A stretch of 64,000 bases of DNA from Candidatus Saccharimonadota bacterium (GTDB lineage: Bacteria; Patescibacteriota; Saccharimonadia; Saccharimonadales; UBA4665). Below are positions 26,278 to 35,129 of the stretch, in pieces (positions within the stretch are counted from its first letter, which is position 1; every line of letters begins with the position of its first letter). The stretch spans positions 62,001 through 126,000 of the forward strand of contig JARIHI010000008.1 in the NCBI GenBank assembly GCA_029288365.1, given 5' to 3'. Made by a program: the position numbers and the translations under genes. A model generated the notes under the pieces. The model had not been told where the DNA came from. It made no database searches and saw nothing but the letters and a program-made list of their open reading frames with translations.

Positions 26278-26994
26278 TTATTCGATACCAGCTAAAAGTT
26301 CTCGCAAACCTTCAGTAACCAGTTGTAGTTTAGCAGTGACTTCTCTGTCGGCTGCTTCTGCAAGCAAGGCATTCGTATTTAAAATTTCCTCCTCATACCG
26401 TATTAAGCTGCCGTCCTTATCAGATATAGTCGCATAGACAACCCCTGCATTAGTTAATTCAGGAAAAGGACTGCCATCCTCAATCTCTCCCATACCTTCA
26501 ACTTTGACAACTAGTTGGAAGCCAGCGTCTTGTATTCCGGGGTTATTGCCGTGCAGATGGCGAAGTGCAAGTTCTTGTCCAGGTGCTACTTCTACAAAAG
26601 GAAATAGGGTAATATCGCCAGACTCCTTTGCTTTAAGATGTTGGCGGAAAGGTTTGCCAGTTTGTTGTTGGTATCGACTCATTCTGGCGTAATCTTCTTC
26701 TGTTAGGCTGGTAAGAAATCCGTGAGCTACACCAAAGCTTGCTTCACGGTGCTGTTGCCGTGCCGGTCTAGCCTCTACTTCAGTTTTTTTGCTGTCAATA
26801 AAACCTTGAATACCACGTACTGCTGCTATGTCCGCTACGACCAATGTTGCTCCCTCTGATCCGGTAAGTATGCCCTTTTCGAAAAGACTCTGTAATAAAC
26901 CGCTATCTACAACTGCTAATACTGTGGTATTTCCTCCTGAATCACGATCAAGGTCTCGTCCTCTTGGGGTTCCTGTGCGTCGGGAGCTACTCAT
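26278..26994 (-). CDS. Hypothetical protein (238 aa)
   Basis: No family recognised. Basic, Arg/Gly-rich N-terminus (SSSRRTGTPRGRDLDRDSGG), then an alpha/beta-looking region beginning TTVLAVVDSGLLQSLFEKG and a second region around VEVAPGQELALRHLHG. No TM or signal. The upstream leader is very AT-rich with no clear SD. Codon use is like its neighbours, so I take it to be real. It is divergent from the CapA gene at 27115. Confidence 0.6.
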   Translation of the reverse strand: MSSSRRTGTPRGRDLDRDSGGNTTVLAVVDSGLLQSLFEKGILTGSEGATLVVADIAAVRGIQGFIDSKKTEVEARPARQQHREASFGVAHGFLTSLTEEDYARMSRYQQQTGKPFRQHLKAKESGDITLFPFVEVAPGQELALRHLHGNNPGIQDAGFQLVVKVEGMGEIEDGSPFPELTNAGVVYATISDKDGSLIRYEEEILNTNALLAEAADREVTAKLQLVTEGLRELLAGIE

Positions 26995-27114
26995 AATTTA
27001 TTTATATTATAATAAAAAAATAAATAAAGCAAATATCGTATATTTTAAAAAAACAACGCCTTTAAGCATAAAGAGAACAGTCCCAATATAGACAAATTCA
27101 TGTAGAATATTGAT

Positions 27115-28722
27115 ATGAAGGGGACATATAGGGTAGACCAGCCGAGGGCAGGCAGGTTAAGCAAGCGGTGGCTCAGCATTGTAGTAGTGGCGATCTTGTT
27201 CTTGGCGACAGGATATGCGGTGTATAAACTATTTGTGCCCACGCCTGCAGAAAAGGCAGTGAGCCAGCTACGATTTGACAACAGTGTTAGCAATACCGAA
27301 AAACAATCCATCCTGGAGGCTATACACAAACAACCTCAATCTCCGCACGGAATAGTTACTGCAAGTATAAAAACCGCGTTCGAAACTGATAAAAACACAT
27401 CAGTGCTTGATGCCTATGTACCGGTTACAAATGTCTACGCAACCAGACAAACGCTCACCAAATCAGAGCTAGCCCAAATGTCTGTCTATGTTCCGTCAAG
27501 CATTGATGAAAAGACTCGCGGAGCGATTGCGAATTTGCTAGAGCTTAAAAATAAAGACCTTGTAAAACTGGCCGATCCCCTAGCAGAAATACAAGACACG
27601 GCAGTTGCCTTTGTGCCGGTTAGCCAACTGTCGCCAAGCGTCAAGTTGCTTACTTTTGAGGGTGCATATTACCTTGATAGTTTTCAAAAAGGCGCGGTCT
27701 TTCGACAGGCTGTGTTCAGCGGTGATCAAGCAGCTCGCTTAGATGGTTTACAGCTCAACAATTTGCCGACCAAAAATGCTACCCTAAAAGTAAACATGAC
27801 AGGTGTAACGGCGTTGACACGGCTGATGATGAAGAAATTAAATTCCGTCCATGATCCTACGTATTTTAGTAAGCAGATCGGTACATTTTTGGCCGATGCT
27901 GACATAACCCATGTGTCAAACGAAGTATCGTTTAAGGATGATTGTGGGTATAGTAACGCAGTATTTTGTGCGCCACCACAGATGATTGACGTACTTAAGT
28001 CCAGTGGAGTGGACCTTGTAGAACTAACAGGTAATCACAACAATGACAGCGGCAAACAGTACAATACTGAATCCATTAAGCTTTATCATAGTCTCGGCTG
28101 GCATACCTTTGGCGGCGGCCTGAATACCGCCGAGGCAGCCAAGCCATATGTGGCTGATAAAAAACATTCTAAAATTACATTCTTGGGTTATAACTATGCC
28201 GATTCTCCCAATGGCGGACCCATTGCAACCTCATTGACGGCAGGAGCAAACAGCTTTGACTTTGACAAAATTAAGGCTGATATAAAAAAAGCTAAACAAC
28301 AATCCAGCTTTGTGATTGTGGACGTGCAGTTTTGGGAGTGTTTTGCGTACCCGAACGGATATGTAGAATTTCCAGAATGTGATCAACCTATAACCGATCA
28401 AGCAGAGGTATTTCGAAAAATTACTGATTTAGGTGCCGATATGGTTATTGGTACCCAGGCACATCAGCCCCAAACGTATGAACTCTACAAAGGCAAGCCA
28501 ATTTACTATGGGTTGGGCAATCTCTATTTTGAACAAACACAGTGGCCTGGCACTGAAAGAGGCATTATTTTAACTCACTATTTCTCCAAGGGTAAACTAT
28601 TACAAACAAAACTCTCGCCCACCGTATACGACCAAGATTTACAAACACACCTCATGACTAACGACGAGGCGGCTGCACTATTGCAAAGGCTACAAACTGC
28701 TCGTCAAACGGCTGGCCTATAA
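27115..28722 (+). CDS. Membrane-anchored CapA-family protein (PGA_cap metallophosphatase fold)
   Basis: 535 aa. TM at about 19-42, an extracytoplasmic N-terminal domain to about residue 240, then a CapA/PgsA domain: HVSNEVSFKDDC, VDLVELTGNHNNDSG (metal-site residues NHN), FLGYNY and the closing DMVIGTQAHQPQTYELYKGKPIYYGLGN. CapA proteins take part in poly-gamma-glutamate or other capsule assembly; the chemistry is not settled. TAGAAT lies exactly 6 nt before the ATG, implying a leaderless message. Confidence 0.88.
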   Translation: MKGTYRVDQPRAGRLSKRWLSIVVVAILFLATGYAVYKLFVPTPAEKAVSQLRFDNSVSNTEKQSILEAIHKQPQSPHGIVTASIKTAFETDKNTSVLDAYVPVTNVYATRQTLTKSELAQMSVYVPSSIDEKTRGAIANLLELKNKDLVKLADPLAEIQDTAVAFVPVSQLSPSVKLLTFEGAYYLDSFQKGAVFRQAVFSGDQAARLDGLQLNNLPTKNATLKVNMTGVTALTRLMMKKLNSVHDPTYFSKQIGTFLADADITHVSNEVSFKDDCGYSNAVFCAPPQMIDVLKSSGVDLVELTGNHNNDSGKQYNTESIKLYHSLGWHTFGGGLNTAEAAKPYVADKKHSKITFLGYNYADSPNGGPIATSLTAGANSFDFDKIKADIKKAKQQSSFVIVDVQFWECFAYPNGYVEFPECDQPITDQAEVFRKITDLGADMVIGTQAHQPQTYELYKGKPIYYGLGNLYFEQTQWPGTERGIILTHYFSKGKLLQTKLSPTVYDQDLQTHLMTNDEAAALLQRLQTARQTAGL

Positions 28723-28764
28723 GTCGCAGGACATAGTCTTTAGTCATTCGACCCTAGGGAGTTA

Positions 28765-29643
28765 TTAGGGGGCGCCAGGGATAAATTTGTGAGGATTGAT
28801 AGGCTGGTTATTTTGACGTATTTCAAAATGAAGATGTGGTCCAGTTGAGGCGCCTGTACTGCCTTCATAGCCGAGTAAGTCGCCGGGTTTTACGGTCTGG
28901 CCTTGACGTACCGTAATAGACGAAAGGTGGCAATAATATGAAGTAAGCCCTCCGCCATGATCAATGATAATATGATTACCAAGCTGATAATGGGACCATA
29001 TCACGCTCTTGACTACGCCTTGTCGAAATGGCGTGATAGTAGCACGTCCAACGGGCAGAGAACTGGATATGTCTATGCCGGTATGCCAGGGCTGATACGG
29101 CTCGTGATATACGCCAAACTGAGTAGTTACTCTCCCGTGTAACGGCCATACAGAAGCAGTTGAGGGTTGGGGCTTTTGTGGAGCGGTGGAGGAGGTGGTC
29201 TGGATACTTTGAGTAGGCGATGAAGGTGCGCCTGCTATTGGTGCAGATACTGCTATTGTTTTTATCTGGGGCAATGCATGAGAAGGCTCTGGTTGAATAA
29301 TGGTTATTGGATTTGTGATGGTCGCCACTACTCCCTTAGTTATGGTAGTTGTAGTGTGTTCAATGGTTTGCGCTACAGAACTTGCAGCCTTACCAATGCT
29401 CGTAGCCGTATTTTCGATAGCCGCACTCATAGCAAGCGCGGTATGCTGAGCATCTTTGGACAAAGATTTGTTTGCCCGGGCCTTGTTTTTTGTATCAGAA
29501 TGTATGCTATTGGCATACAATGGGGCATCTAGTATTTGCAAAGAGTGCAACAAGAGAATAGAGAGGAACACGTCAGCGGCAATAAGAGTGCCAATGAAAG
29601 TGAACTTCAACGGAAATAAGAGTAGATCGGTGGAGTTTGCCAT
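28765..29643 (-). CDS. Membrane-anchored M23 (LytM) metallopeptidase
   Basis: 292 aa. TM at about 15-37, a long Ala/Thr/Ser-rich linker, and a C-terminal peptidase M23 domain (about 166-290) with zinc ligands His187 and Asp191 (WHTGIDI) and the H-x-H pair His270/His272 (GPHLHFEI). Cleaves peptidoglycan cross-bridges or acts as an amidase activator. One of two wall hydrolases in the window. Its 3' end is about 40 bp from the convergent CapA gene. Confidence 0.93.
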   Translation of the reverse strand: MANSTDLLLFPLKFTFIGTLIAADVFLSILLLHSLQILDAPLYANSIHSDTKNKARANKSLSKDAQHTALAMSAAIENTATSIGKAASSVAQTIEHTTTTITKGVVATITNPITIIQPEPSHALPQIKTIAVSAPIAGAPSSPTQSIQTTSSTAPQKPQPSTASVWPLHGRVTTQFGVYHEPYQPWHTGIDISSSLPVGRATITPFRQGVVKSVIWSHYQLGNHIIIDHGGGLTSYYCHLSSITVRQGQTVKPGDLLGYEGSTGASTGPHLHFEIRQNNQPINPHKFIPGAP

Positions 29644-29781
29644 ATAGACCGCTCCGCTTACGTGATGCTCTTAACGCCTTTATATAATAGCTCGCCTGGG
29701 CAAACATTGCATGCATAAGCGGAATGAACTAAGGAAAACAGGTATTTAGCGAGACTTGCAGCGTTGCTTTATACTAAAGCT

Positions 29782-30876
29782 ATGAAGCGAGTAGCTTTAT
29801 TTGGAGCTATAGTGACGGTTGGTGTAGGCGTAGCACTAACCTATTATGTGTTTGAAGCTGCAGTAGCTCATGCCATACAACTTATTTGGTACGATTGGCT
29901 TGATACCGATACTAACCGTTGGCTTGTTATCCCGCTTATTTTCATACTGACATATATATTTTTCAGTTTGACGCATTATTTGGACCCAGCGGGTGAGTCA
30001 GGGTCACACGCACTGGGTAAAATGCCGAAGCCCAGTGTGGCTAATTTCGTAAAAGTTTTGCTTATCGGGTTCTGTTCGTTAGTGGCCGGAGCTGCATTAG
30101 GGCCGGAAGCTATACTAGTGCCGGCGTCAATGGTCTTAGGTAGTTATATCGGACATAGACTATTTACTAAGAGTACTTTTGCGGTCTCGTTTCTGGCAGG
30201 AATGGCTATGGTTGCGTTATTTACTGCCTTTTTCCATTCGGTTGTTGTTGGCATGCTTTCTGTAGCGCTTATTAGAAAACAAACCAAAACCCGGCTTATG
30301 CCGTTAGTAATTTTAGCTTCACTGGTTGCAGCTACCAGTTCGTATTTCACTCTCAAAATCGTAGAGGCAGAAAGTTACGTTTCGTTTCCACATTATAGTT
30401 GGAGTATAAACTTGCGGACGATTTTACTTGCCGGGGTTCTCATAGCAGCAGGCTATGGAGCGATTATAGTGATGAGTAAGTTGCATAAAATATTTAGCAA
30501 AGTTACCCAGCACAGACTGATGACTATGTGGTGGCTGCGCGCTTTTGTTGCCAGCGTCGGTTTAATCGCGCTTTACCTATTAGGTGGGCCACTTGTAGAA
30601 TTTACCGGCAATAAGTCGATCCTTCCACTTTTAGACCAGGCCGCTGATTTGGGCTTATGGGGGCTGCTCTGGGTCTTAGGTGTCAAAATAGCCGCCATTA
30701 GTTGGTCAAAAACAATCGGTTATCGCGGTGGTATGATATTTCCTACCATATTTCTAGCTGCCGGCTTGACCGCAATAATCCAACTCTACGCGTCAGAATT
30801 TAATTTTATATACGGCATAATCGCTGTACTTGTTGGCGCGTTTATAGCCAATCGCAAAACCGGAATACTGGCTTAG
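29782..30876 (+). CDS. Divergent ClC-type chloride channel/antiporter
   Basis: 364 aa from the chosen ATG, about ten TM helices. Signatures of the ClC family are GSHALGKMP (selectivity filter GSGIP-like region, here altered), AGAALGPEAILVPASMVLGSYIG (equivalent of GREGPxVQxG, with Arg replaced) and a C-terminal YRGGMIFPTIFLAAGL (equivalent of GxFxP). The filter changes mean the ion may differ. TATACT sits 6 nt before the ATG, which fixes this start over the TTG frame 18 nt upstream and suggests a leaderless message. Confidence 0.8.
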   Translation: MKRVALFGAIVTVGVGVALTYYVFEAAVAHAIQLIWYDWLDTDTNRWLVIPLIFILTYIFFSLTHYLDPAGESGSHALGKMPKPSVANFVKVLLIGFCSLVAGAALGPEAILVPASMVLGSYIGHRLFTKSTFAVSFLAGMAMVALFTAFFHSVVVGMLSVALIRKQTKTRLMPLVILASLVAATSSYFTLKIVEAESYVSFPHYSWSINLRTILLAGVLIAAGYGAIIVMSKLHKIFSKVTQHRLMTMWWLRAFVASVGLIALYLLGGPLVEFTGNKSILPLLDQAADLGLWGLLWVLGVKIAAISWSKTIGYRGGMIFPTIFLAAGLTAIIQLYASEFNFIYGIIAVLVGAFIANRKTGILA

Positions 30877-30967
30877 CTATAGAAATTCCCATACAGAGGA
30901 GATAGAGATCACAACATCATTAACAATGTTGCAATCAAACACTTAAACAGCGTACTATTTATTTTAT

Positions 30968-31369
30968 ATGGAAGATAAACCTGCCTCAGAGCAAATAGAT
31001 GACATAATCAAATTGTATGGTGGTTGGAAAGGTAGAGTACTATCGCAGCTTCGGGCTGTAATCAAGGCGGCAGACCCCGAGGTTATCGAGGAAGTAAAAT
31101 GGAAAATGCGCTCCAGACCCGAGGGACTACCTGTCTGGTCTCATAATGGAATAATATGTATAGCTGAAACGTTCAAAAATGATATAAAGTTGGTATTCTT
31201 CAAAGGTGTTTGGATAAAGGATCCAAAAAAACTATTTAATGCACGTCTAAACAGTAGGACGGATCGTGCGATTGAGTTTCACGAAAATGACATAGTTGAT
31301 AAAGTTGCATTAAAAGAGCTTGTTCTCGAAGCTGTACAGGTGAACATATCAAGAGCAAAGAGGGGTTAA
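30968..31369 (+). CDS. DUF1801 family protein
   Basis: 133 aa. IDDIIKLYGGWKGRVLSQLRAVIKAADPEVIEEVKWKMRS, then WSHNGIICIAETFKNDIKLVFFKG and DRAIEFHENDIVDKVALKELVLEAV are in DUF1801 order. Cytoplasmic, function unknown. First of a three-gene cluster with the DUF2200 gene 6 bp downstream and a small kinase. Confidence 0.88.
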   Translation: MEDKPASEQIDDIIKLYGGWKGRVLSQLRAVIKAADPEVIEEVKWKMRSRPEGLPVWSHNGIICIAETFKNDIKLVFFKGVWIKDPKKLFNARLNSRTDRAIEFHENDIVDKVALKELVLEAVQVNISRAKRG

Positions 31370-31375
31370 GTTGTT

Positions 31376-31732
31376 ATGACGAAACATCGAGTTTACGGAA
31401 TAAGCTTCGCAAAGGTCTATCCATATTATATCGCTAAGGCCGAGAAAAAAGGCCGCACCAAAACAGAAGTTGACGAAATCATTCGTTGGTTGACGGGATA
31501 TAGCCAGGAAGAGCTAGAAACACATCTACAAAATCAAACAGATTTTGAAACTTTCTATACAGAAGCTCCGGCACCAAACCCTTCGCGAGTTTTGATAAAA
31601 GGTGTGATTTGCGGTATTAGGGTAGAAGATATCAAAGAGCCACTTATGCAGGAAATCCGCTATCTAGATAAGCTAATTGATGAGCTGGCCAAAGGGAAAG
31701 CAATGGAGAAGATTTTAAGGAAGAAACAGTAA
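31376..31732 (+). CDS. DUF2200 family protein
   Basis: 118 aa. Begins [40 protein letters not shown], the hallmark of DUF2200, and continues [27 protein letters not shown]. Small cytoplasmic protein of unknown role. The stop TAA overlaps the next ATG by one base (TAATG), implying coupled translation. Confidence 0.92.
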   Translation: MTKHRVYGISFAKVYPYYIAKAEKKGRTKTEVDEIIRWLTGYSQEELETHLQNQTDFETFYTEAPAPNPSRVLIKGVICGIRVEDIKEPLMQEIRYLDKLIDELAKGKAMEKILRKKQ

Positions 31733-32268
31733 TGGGATTAGTATTTGTAACTGGAATTGCAGGCACTGGGAAAACAACACTACTTAAGGAGTTAAGAAGA
31801 AGAGGATGCGAAGCTTACGACGCTGATGAAAAATTGTCGTTTTGGGCAAACAAGTCAAGCGGCAAAAGAATTTCAGAAAGTGACCACACCCTAACAACTG
31901 ATCCAAAATTCTTTGATGAACATGACTGGTATATTGATCAAAAATCTGTCGGTAAGTTAGCTCAAAACGCTCAAGACAAAACAATTTTTATTTGTAGATC
32001 AGTTGCTAATGAAAAAGAAGTTTGGAGTTATTTTGAAAAGGTTTTTGGTTTGTACGTCGACGATGAGTCGCTGGTAAAGCGTATAAAGATTCGTACTGAT
32101 AAAGATTTTGGGAAATCTCAACACGAATTAGCGCACTTGCTGCAACTGAATCAGCACGTTCAATAAAAGTACAACTTATTAGGTGCAAAAATTATTGACG
32201 CGACTCAGCCAGCAGAAAAAATAGCGAATCAGATAATAACGGCTGTAGAGAAACCTGTTAAGCTATAG
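31732..32268 (+). pseudogene. P-loop kinase-like gene interrupted by an in-frame stop
   Basis: The open part (31732-32166, 144 aa) starts with a Walker A FVTGIAGTGKTTLL, an adenylate/shikimate-kinase-like region (CEAYDADEKLSFW) and a lid-like IKIRTDKDFGKSQHE. After the TAA at 32164-32166 the same frame continues for 33 codons, reading KYNLLGAKIIDATQPAEKIA and ending at a TAG (32266-32268), which matches the expected C-terminal end of such kinases. So a single nonsense change has truncated the protein. It might still be folded. Recent decay, readthrough or a sequencing error are the options. Confidence 0.75.
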
Positions 32269-32270
32269 TA

Positions 32271-32810
32271 TCAAATTTCGAACATATGGACGCTTGCGTT
32301 TGGGATACGTCCAGCTTTACTGCCAGTGCAAAGATAGTAAAACCACCGCATTATGCCCCCATGGCATACGATGAGGGGCTTTTGTTGCTGATCTTTTTTC
32401 AAATCGTCGATAAAGTTTTGTACTCTAAGTCTTGTTTCATCGGCACTCTCGCCGCCGTAGGGAGAAAAATCATACTCACAACTACTTAATAATTTGGATG
32501 AATTAACACCAAAATCTGGAATCGTTGCGTCCCAACTTTGGCCTTGAAAACTACCAAGATTTATTTCGATCAAGCGTGAGTCTTTGCGAAGTGTTATATT
32601 AAAATGCTTGGCTATAGGCTCTGCGGTTTGTATTGAGCGATACATCGGTGAAGTATATAAAGCGTCGAACGTATAAGGAGCTAAACCATCAATTATTACT
32701 GGTATTTGAGCTAGTCCTTCAGCCGACAAATGATCATCATCTAGATTGCCGTTGATAAGTTCTTTCTTATTGTATTCAGTTTGGGCATGGCGGATAACTA
32801 TGATTTGCAT
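32271..32810 (-). CDS. Histidine phosphatase (phosphoglycerate mutase-like)
   Basis: 179 aa. Catalytic motif IIVIRHAQTEYN at residues 3-14 (His8; Ala replaces the usual Gly of RHG), YTSPMYRSIQTAEPIA, the acid/base region SRLIEINLGSFQGQ and the second His in LIVCHGGIMRW. Complete catalytic set. Start chosen at the ATG because TATGAT lies 7 nt upstream on the minus strand; the frame extends further but with unrelated sequence. Substrate unknown; broad-specificity sugar phosphatases are common in this family. Confidence 0.88.
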   Translation of the reverse strand: MQIIVIRHAQTEYNKKELINGNLDDDHLSAEGLAQIPVIIDGLAPYTFDALYTSPMYRSIQTAEPIAKHFNITLRKDSRLIEINLGSFQGQSWDATIPDFGVNSSKLLSSCEYDFSPYGGESADETRLRVQNFIDDLKKDQQQKPLIVCHGGIMRWFYYLCTGSKAGRIPNASVHMFEI

Positions 32811-32828
32811 ATATGTAATCATAGCAAA

Positions 32829-32866
32829 TAAAAAAACTTCTGAAGACCTCTCTGAGTTGGGTCTAA
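32829..32866 (-). terminator. Probable intrinsic terminator
   Basis: On the minus strand AGACC and GGTCT form a short stem, followed after a few bases by a run of seven U residues. Placed downstream of the ROK-like kinase gene. Confidence 0.5.
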
Positions 32867-32916
32867 TAATTAAGTTCCGTCTGACTGATCCTGGTTTACA
32901 TGCTTCGCAATTATAC

Positions 32917-33990
32917 CTACGTAACAAGGGCTGCCAATGCAGCGCCATCTAAGCAGGCATTTGATTCTTGGTGCGAGTAATCCTTAGTCATAATGAATTG
33001 AATTGTTCCATCGTTGGCTTTTTCAAGTATCTGGATAACCCGATTCCCATAATCTGGAAACTTAAAAGCTCCTCCATGAGCTACAATCGCGGTTTCGCTA
33101 CTGGTAAGATCAATATCAAGGCTTAGTGCTGTGCCTTGTAGAATGTGAGCAATCACTAAGGCCGAGTGATCATAAAGATCACCAGCGAATGTATCACCTT
33201 CTTTATATCTATCTTCAATATCCTTTGCCCGCATATAGCTTCCAGTTGCTGCTTCCCATTGCGCCTCTATCCCTGCCTTATTTGCACCCAATCGCTCAAG
33301 ACATACATATTCAGACTCGTAAACTCCACAAGCTGCAGTTTGGCCATATGTGTTTAATGCGTCTATTCCTTGAATATGGCCTGCTTCAGTTGCGTACATA
33401 ACGCCGTCTTTTAATACTGCAAGCCCAATTCCGCCGCCATTAATAATAAAGAGTACAGTCTTAGCCTTAAATTGCCCATAGGCCTCAACAGCGCCACTCA
33501 TAAGACCTGCTGGGCCGTCATTAATTACAACCTTGATATTAGGTGATATAGAACATAGGTCTCCGTCGAATTGTTCATTCATTTCTTGCATAAAAAGCTT
33601 TGCCTTCGGATGAAACAATAACTTAGTACCATTCAAAGGGCCACCCCATGATATACCCATCGGTATATCATGTTCTTCGGCATAATGAGCAGTCCTCTTT
33701 AGGCTCGCAGTATAGCCTTTGCCATCATTGCCTTGTACCCTGTCATCATAACCATTCACGGGTATGAGCTTGCCGTTAACTATTTTAAAAAGAAGCGACG
33801 TACCCTTATCCCCGCCAAAGTCTGCCCCTAAAACAAAAGACCTTTCTTTTTCTTCTAGCTTCTTTGCGGCAGCGGCAGGATCGAAACTCCCCGACTCTTC
33901 AACATGCATAGATTCGGGTGTGAAGTAATTTAATTGCTCGCTTTCCAGTGCAGGAATTGGCCTCTCGGTCAAAGGTTCTACTTTTGTCAT
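32917..33990 (-). CDS. ROK-like sugar kinase family protein
   Basis: 357 aa. Actin/hexokinase-like fold: phosphate-1 motif VLGADFGGDKGTSLLF (about 52-67, DFGGDKG in place of DIGGTK), INGGGIGLAVLKDG, EAGHIQGID (ROK EAGH), and adenosine-region AIVAHGGAFKFPDYG. The usual C-x-C-G-x2-G-C zinc knuckle is degenerate (AACGVYESEYVCLE). A 50-residue N-terminal extension precedes the fold. SD AGGAGAT lies upstream. Likely phosphorylates a sugar, but the altered loops make the substrate and even activity uncertain. Confidence 0.75.
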   Translation of the reverse strand: MTKVEPLTERPIPALESEQLNYFTPESMHVEESGSFDPAAAAKKLEEKERSFVLGADFGGDKGTSLLFKIVNGKLIPVNGYDDRVQGNDGKGYTASLKRTAHYAEEHDIPMGISWGGPLNGTKLLFHPKAKLFMQEMNEQFDGDLCSISPNIKVVINDGPAGLMSGAVEAYGQFKAKTVLFIINGGGIGLAVLKDGVMYATEAGHIQGIDALNTYGQTAACGVYESEYVCLERLGANKAGIEAQWEAATGSYMRAKDIEDRYKEGDTFAGDLYDHSALVIAHILQGTALSLDIDLTSSETAIVAHGGAFKFPDYGNRVIQILEKANDGTIQFIMTKDYSHQESNACLDGAALAALVT

Positions 33991-34060
33991 TTTATCTCCT
34001 AGTTAAACTCTACTTATTTTTTTCGTTTTTTATGCAAACGATTAACCGAAGCCTATATTA

Positions 34061-34076
34061 GCTGGGGATGAGGAAT
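34061..34076 (-). other. 3' fragment of a split tRNA-Gln
   Basis: On the minus strand this reads TTCCTCATCCCCAGC: the 3' strand of a T-stem, the acceptor strand ATCCCCA, and discriminator G. ATCCCCA is perfectly complementary to TGGGGAT at the 5' end of the tRNA-Gln fragment at 34295-34344. An intact tRNA-Gln lies between the two pieces. Confidence 0.5.
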
Positions 34077-34090
34077 TACTATACTTATCT

Positions 34091-34165
34091 TGGCTAGGGT
34101 GGAGGGATTCGAACCCCCGAATGACGGGACCAGAACCCGTTGCCTTACCACTTGGCGACACCCTA
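34091..34165 (-). tRNA. tRNA-Gln (anticodon CTG), CCA encoded
   Basis: Complete cloverleaf on the minus strand: acceptor TAGGGTG/CACCCTA, D-arm GCCAAGTGGTAAGGC, anticodon arm ACGGG-TTCTGGT-CCCGT with anticodon CTG, T-arm with TTCGAAT loop, discriminator G and an encoded CCA. TATACT lies upstream as a possible -10. It is nested between the two pieces of another tRNA-Gln. Confidence 0.95.
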
Positions 34166-34294
34166 TTGGCTTAAGATTAAGTATACTAACTTTTTAAACA
34201 GGATTCGAGTCACGTCCCGCGACCCCGAAACTTCACGACTGACAACAAGGTGTCATTGGAAGGTTTCCTTGCAAAATACCACGGGCATTTTTCA

Positions 34295-34344
34295 CCCCGA
34301 TCATGGGACCAGAACCCACTGCCTTACCACTTGGCTAATCCCCA
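34295..34344 (-). pseudogene. 5' part of a second tRNA-Gln (CTG), T-arm interrupted
   Basis: The minus strand has the acceptor 5' strand TGGGGAT, a D-arm identical to that of the intact tRNA-Gln, and an anticodon arm with loop TTCTGGT. Similarity stops at GATCGGGG, where the T-loop should begin. The matching 3' strand is found about 220 nt away at 34061-34076. It is a split or insertion-interrupted tRNA gene; as it stands it cannot fold without the distal piece. Confidence 0.65.
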
Positions 34345-34392
34345 ATAGATTGAACTCTTATAGATAATACAATAAAAACTTTCTGATACCAA

Positions 34393-34821
34393 TCAGCTTT
34401 GTACTTCACCTATAGAGGGCGAGTTGTATGACTTTGTGATCAATTCACGAAGTACTTCCAGGTCTATATCTTCAAGACTGTTAATATAAAGGCAAGATTT
34501 ACCGGTTTTATGTTTGCCGAGTTGTTGAAGTAAGCTATCGTATTCTTTAAACCCGTTCATTATATATAGGGTTAGATTTTGCTTTCGTGGTGATAAGCCT
34601 ATACGCATCCATTCTCCCTCAAAACCGCTTCTATTTTTGTATGTATAGCTTCCAAACCCGATGATACTTGCACCCCACATAGCTGGTTTTTCACCGGTAA
34701 TTTCTTGCATAATTGCTGTAACTTTTCGAGCATCTTGCTTGCGGCTAATGTCAGTAACGCTGCTTAAAAACGCTTGCACATCAGCGCTATTTTTCTGAGT
34801 TTTTAGTTCGTATTTACCCAT
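34393..34821 (-). CDS. DUF1801 family protein
   Basis: 142 aa. DISRKQDARKVTAIMQEITGEKPAMWGASIIGFGSYTYKN, then RIGLSPRKQNLTLYIM and GKSCLYINSLEDIDLEVLRELI are the family core. Third DUF1801 gene in the window and the most typical one. Cytoplasmic, function unknown. Divergent from the small ORF and metK that follow. Confidence 0.92.
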   Translation of the reverse strand: MGKYELKTQKNSADVQAFLSSVTDISRKQDARKVTAIMQEITGEKPAMWGASIIGFGSYTYKNRSGFEGEWMRIGLSPRKQNLTLYIMNGFKEYDSLLQQLGKHKTGKSCLYINSLEDIDLEVLRELITKSYNSPSIGEVQS

Positions 34822-34916
34822 ATCTTTATCATAGCATTGATATAACTCAAGAAATTATCAATTGTTCTAAGCATGACCAATTTTCTTTTTAAAAACTATA
34901 TGGTATTTTGTCTTGA

Positions 34917-35075
34917 ATGAAAGCTATATTTGTGGGATCGTTTGTATTTTTACTAGCCTTTACACCGGCCTATGTTTTTAACAAGGTGGTTATGCCGCAG
35001 ATTCAGTCATTACACAATACTTATAGCAACGCAGAAACTATCGCCCAGGAAGCTGCTGATATTTCTACTGACTAA
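34917..35075 (+). CDS. Small single-TM protein (52 aa)
   Basis: Reads MKAIFVGSFVFLLAFTPAYV as a hydrophobic N-terminus, then a short polar tail rich in Gln, Ala and Asp ending in ADISTD. It looks like a signal-anchored small protein facing outward. No clear SD; codon use fits its neighbours. Short, so moderate confidence only. It ends just before the metK promoter. Confidence 0.45.
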   Translation: MKAIFVGSFVFLLAFTPAYVFNKVVMPQIQSLHNTYSNAETIAQEAADISTD

Positions 35076-35079
35076 ATTA

Positions 35080-35108
35080 TTGTGATTACGCTTATAACCT
35101 GTTACTAT
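35080..35108 (+). promoter_or_regulatory. Promoter of the metK riboswitch transcript
   Basis: TTGTGA (35080-35085), a 17-bp spacer and TACTAT (35103-35108). Transcription from about 35115 gives a leader of about 185 nt ahead of metK. Confidence 0.6.
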
Positions 35109-35129
35109 AAAAGTACTTAACAACTAAAA

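Noticed and set aside
28741-28765. Terminator between CapA and M23 genes
   Set aside because: A CCCTA/TAGGG stem exists but lacks a U-tract and is too short to support.
32811-32948. N-terminal extension of the histidine phosphatase
   Set aside because: The extension has no family similarity and crosses the terminator of the upstream gene; a -10 box lies 7 nt before the ATG at 32810.
34200-34216. Third tRNA remnant (a GACTCGAATCC T-loop-like piece on the minus strand)
   Set aside because: Only the T-loop resembles a tRNA; no acceptor or anticodon arm can be matched to it.
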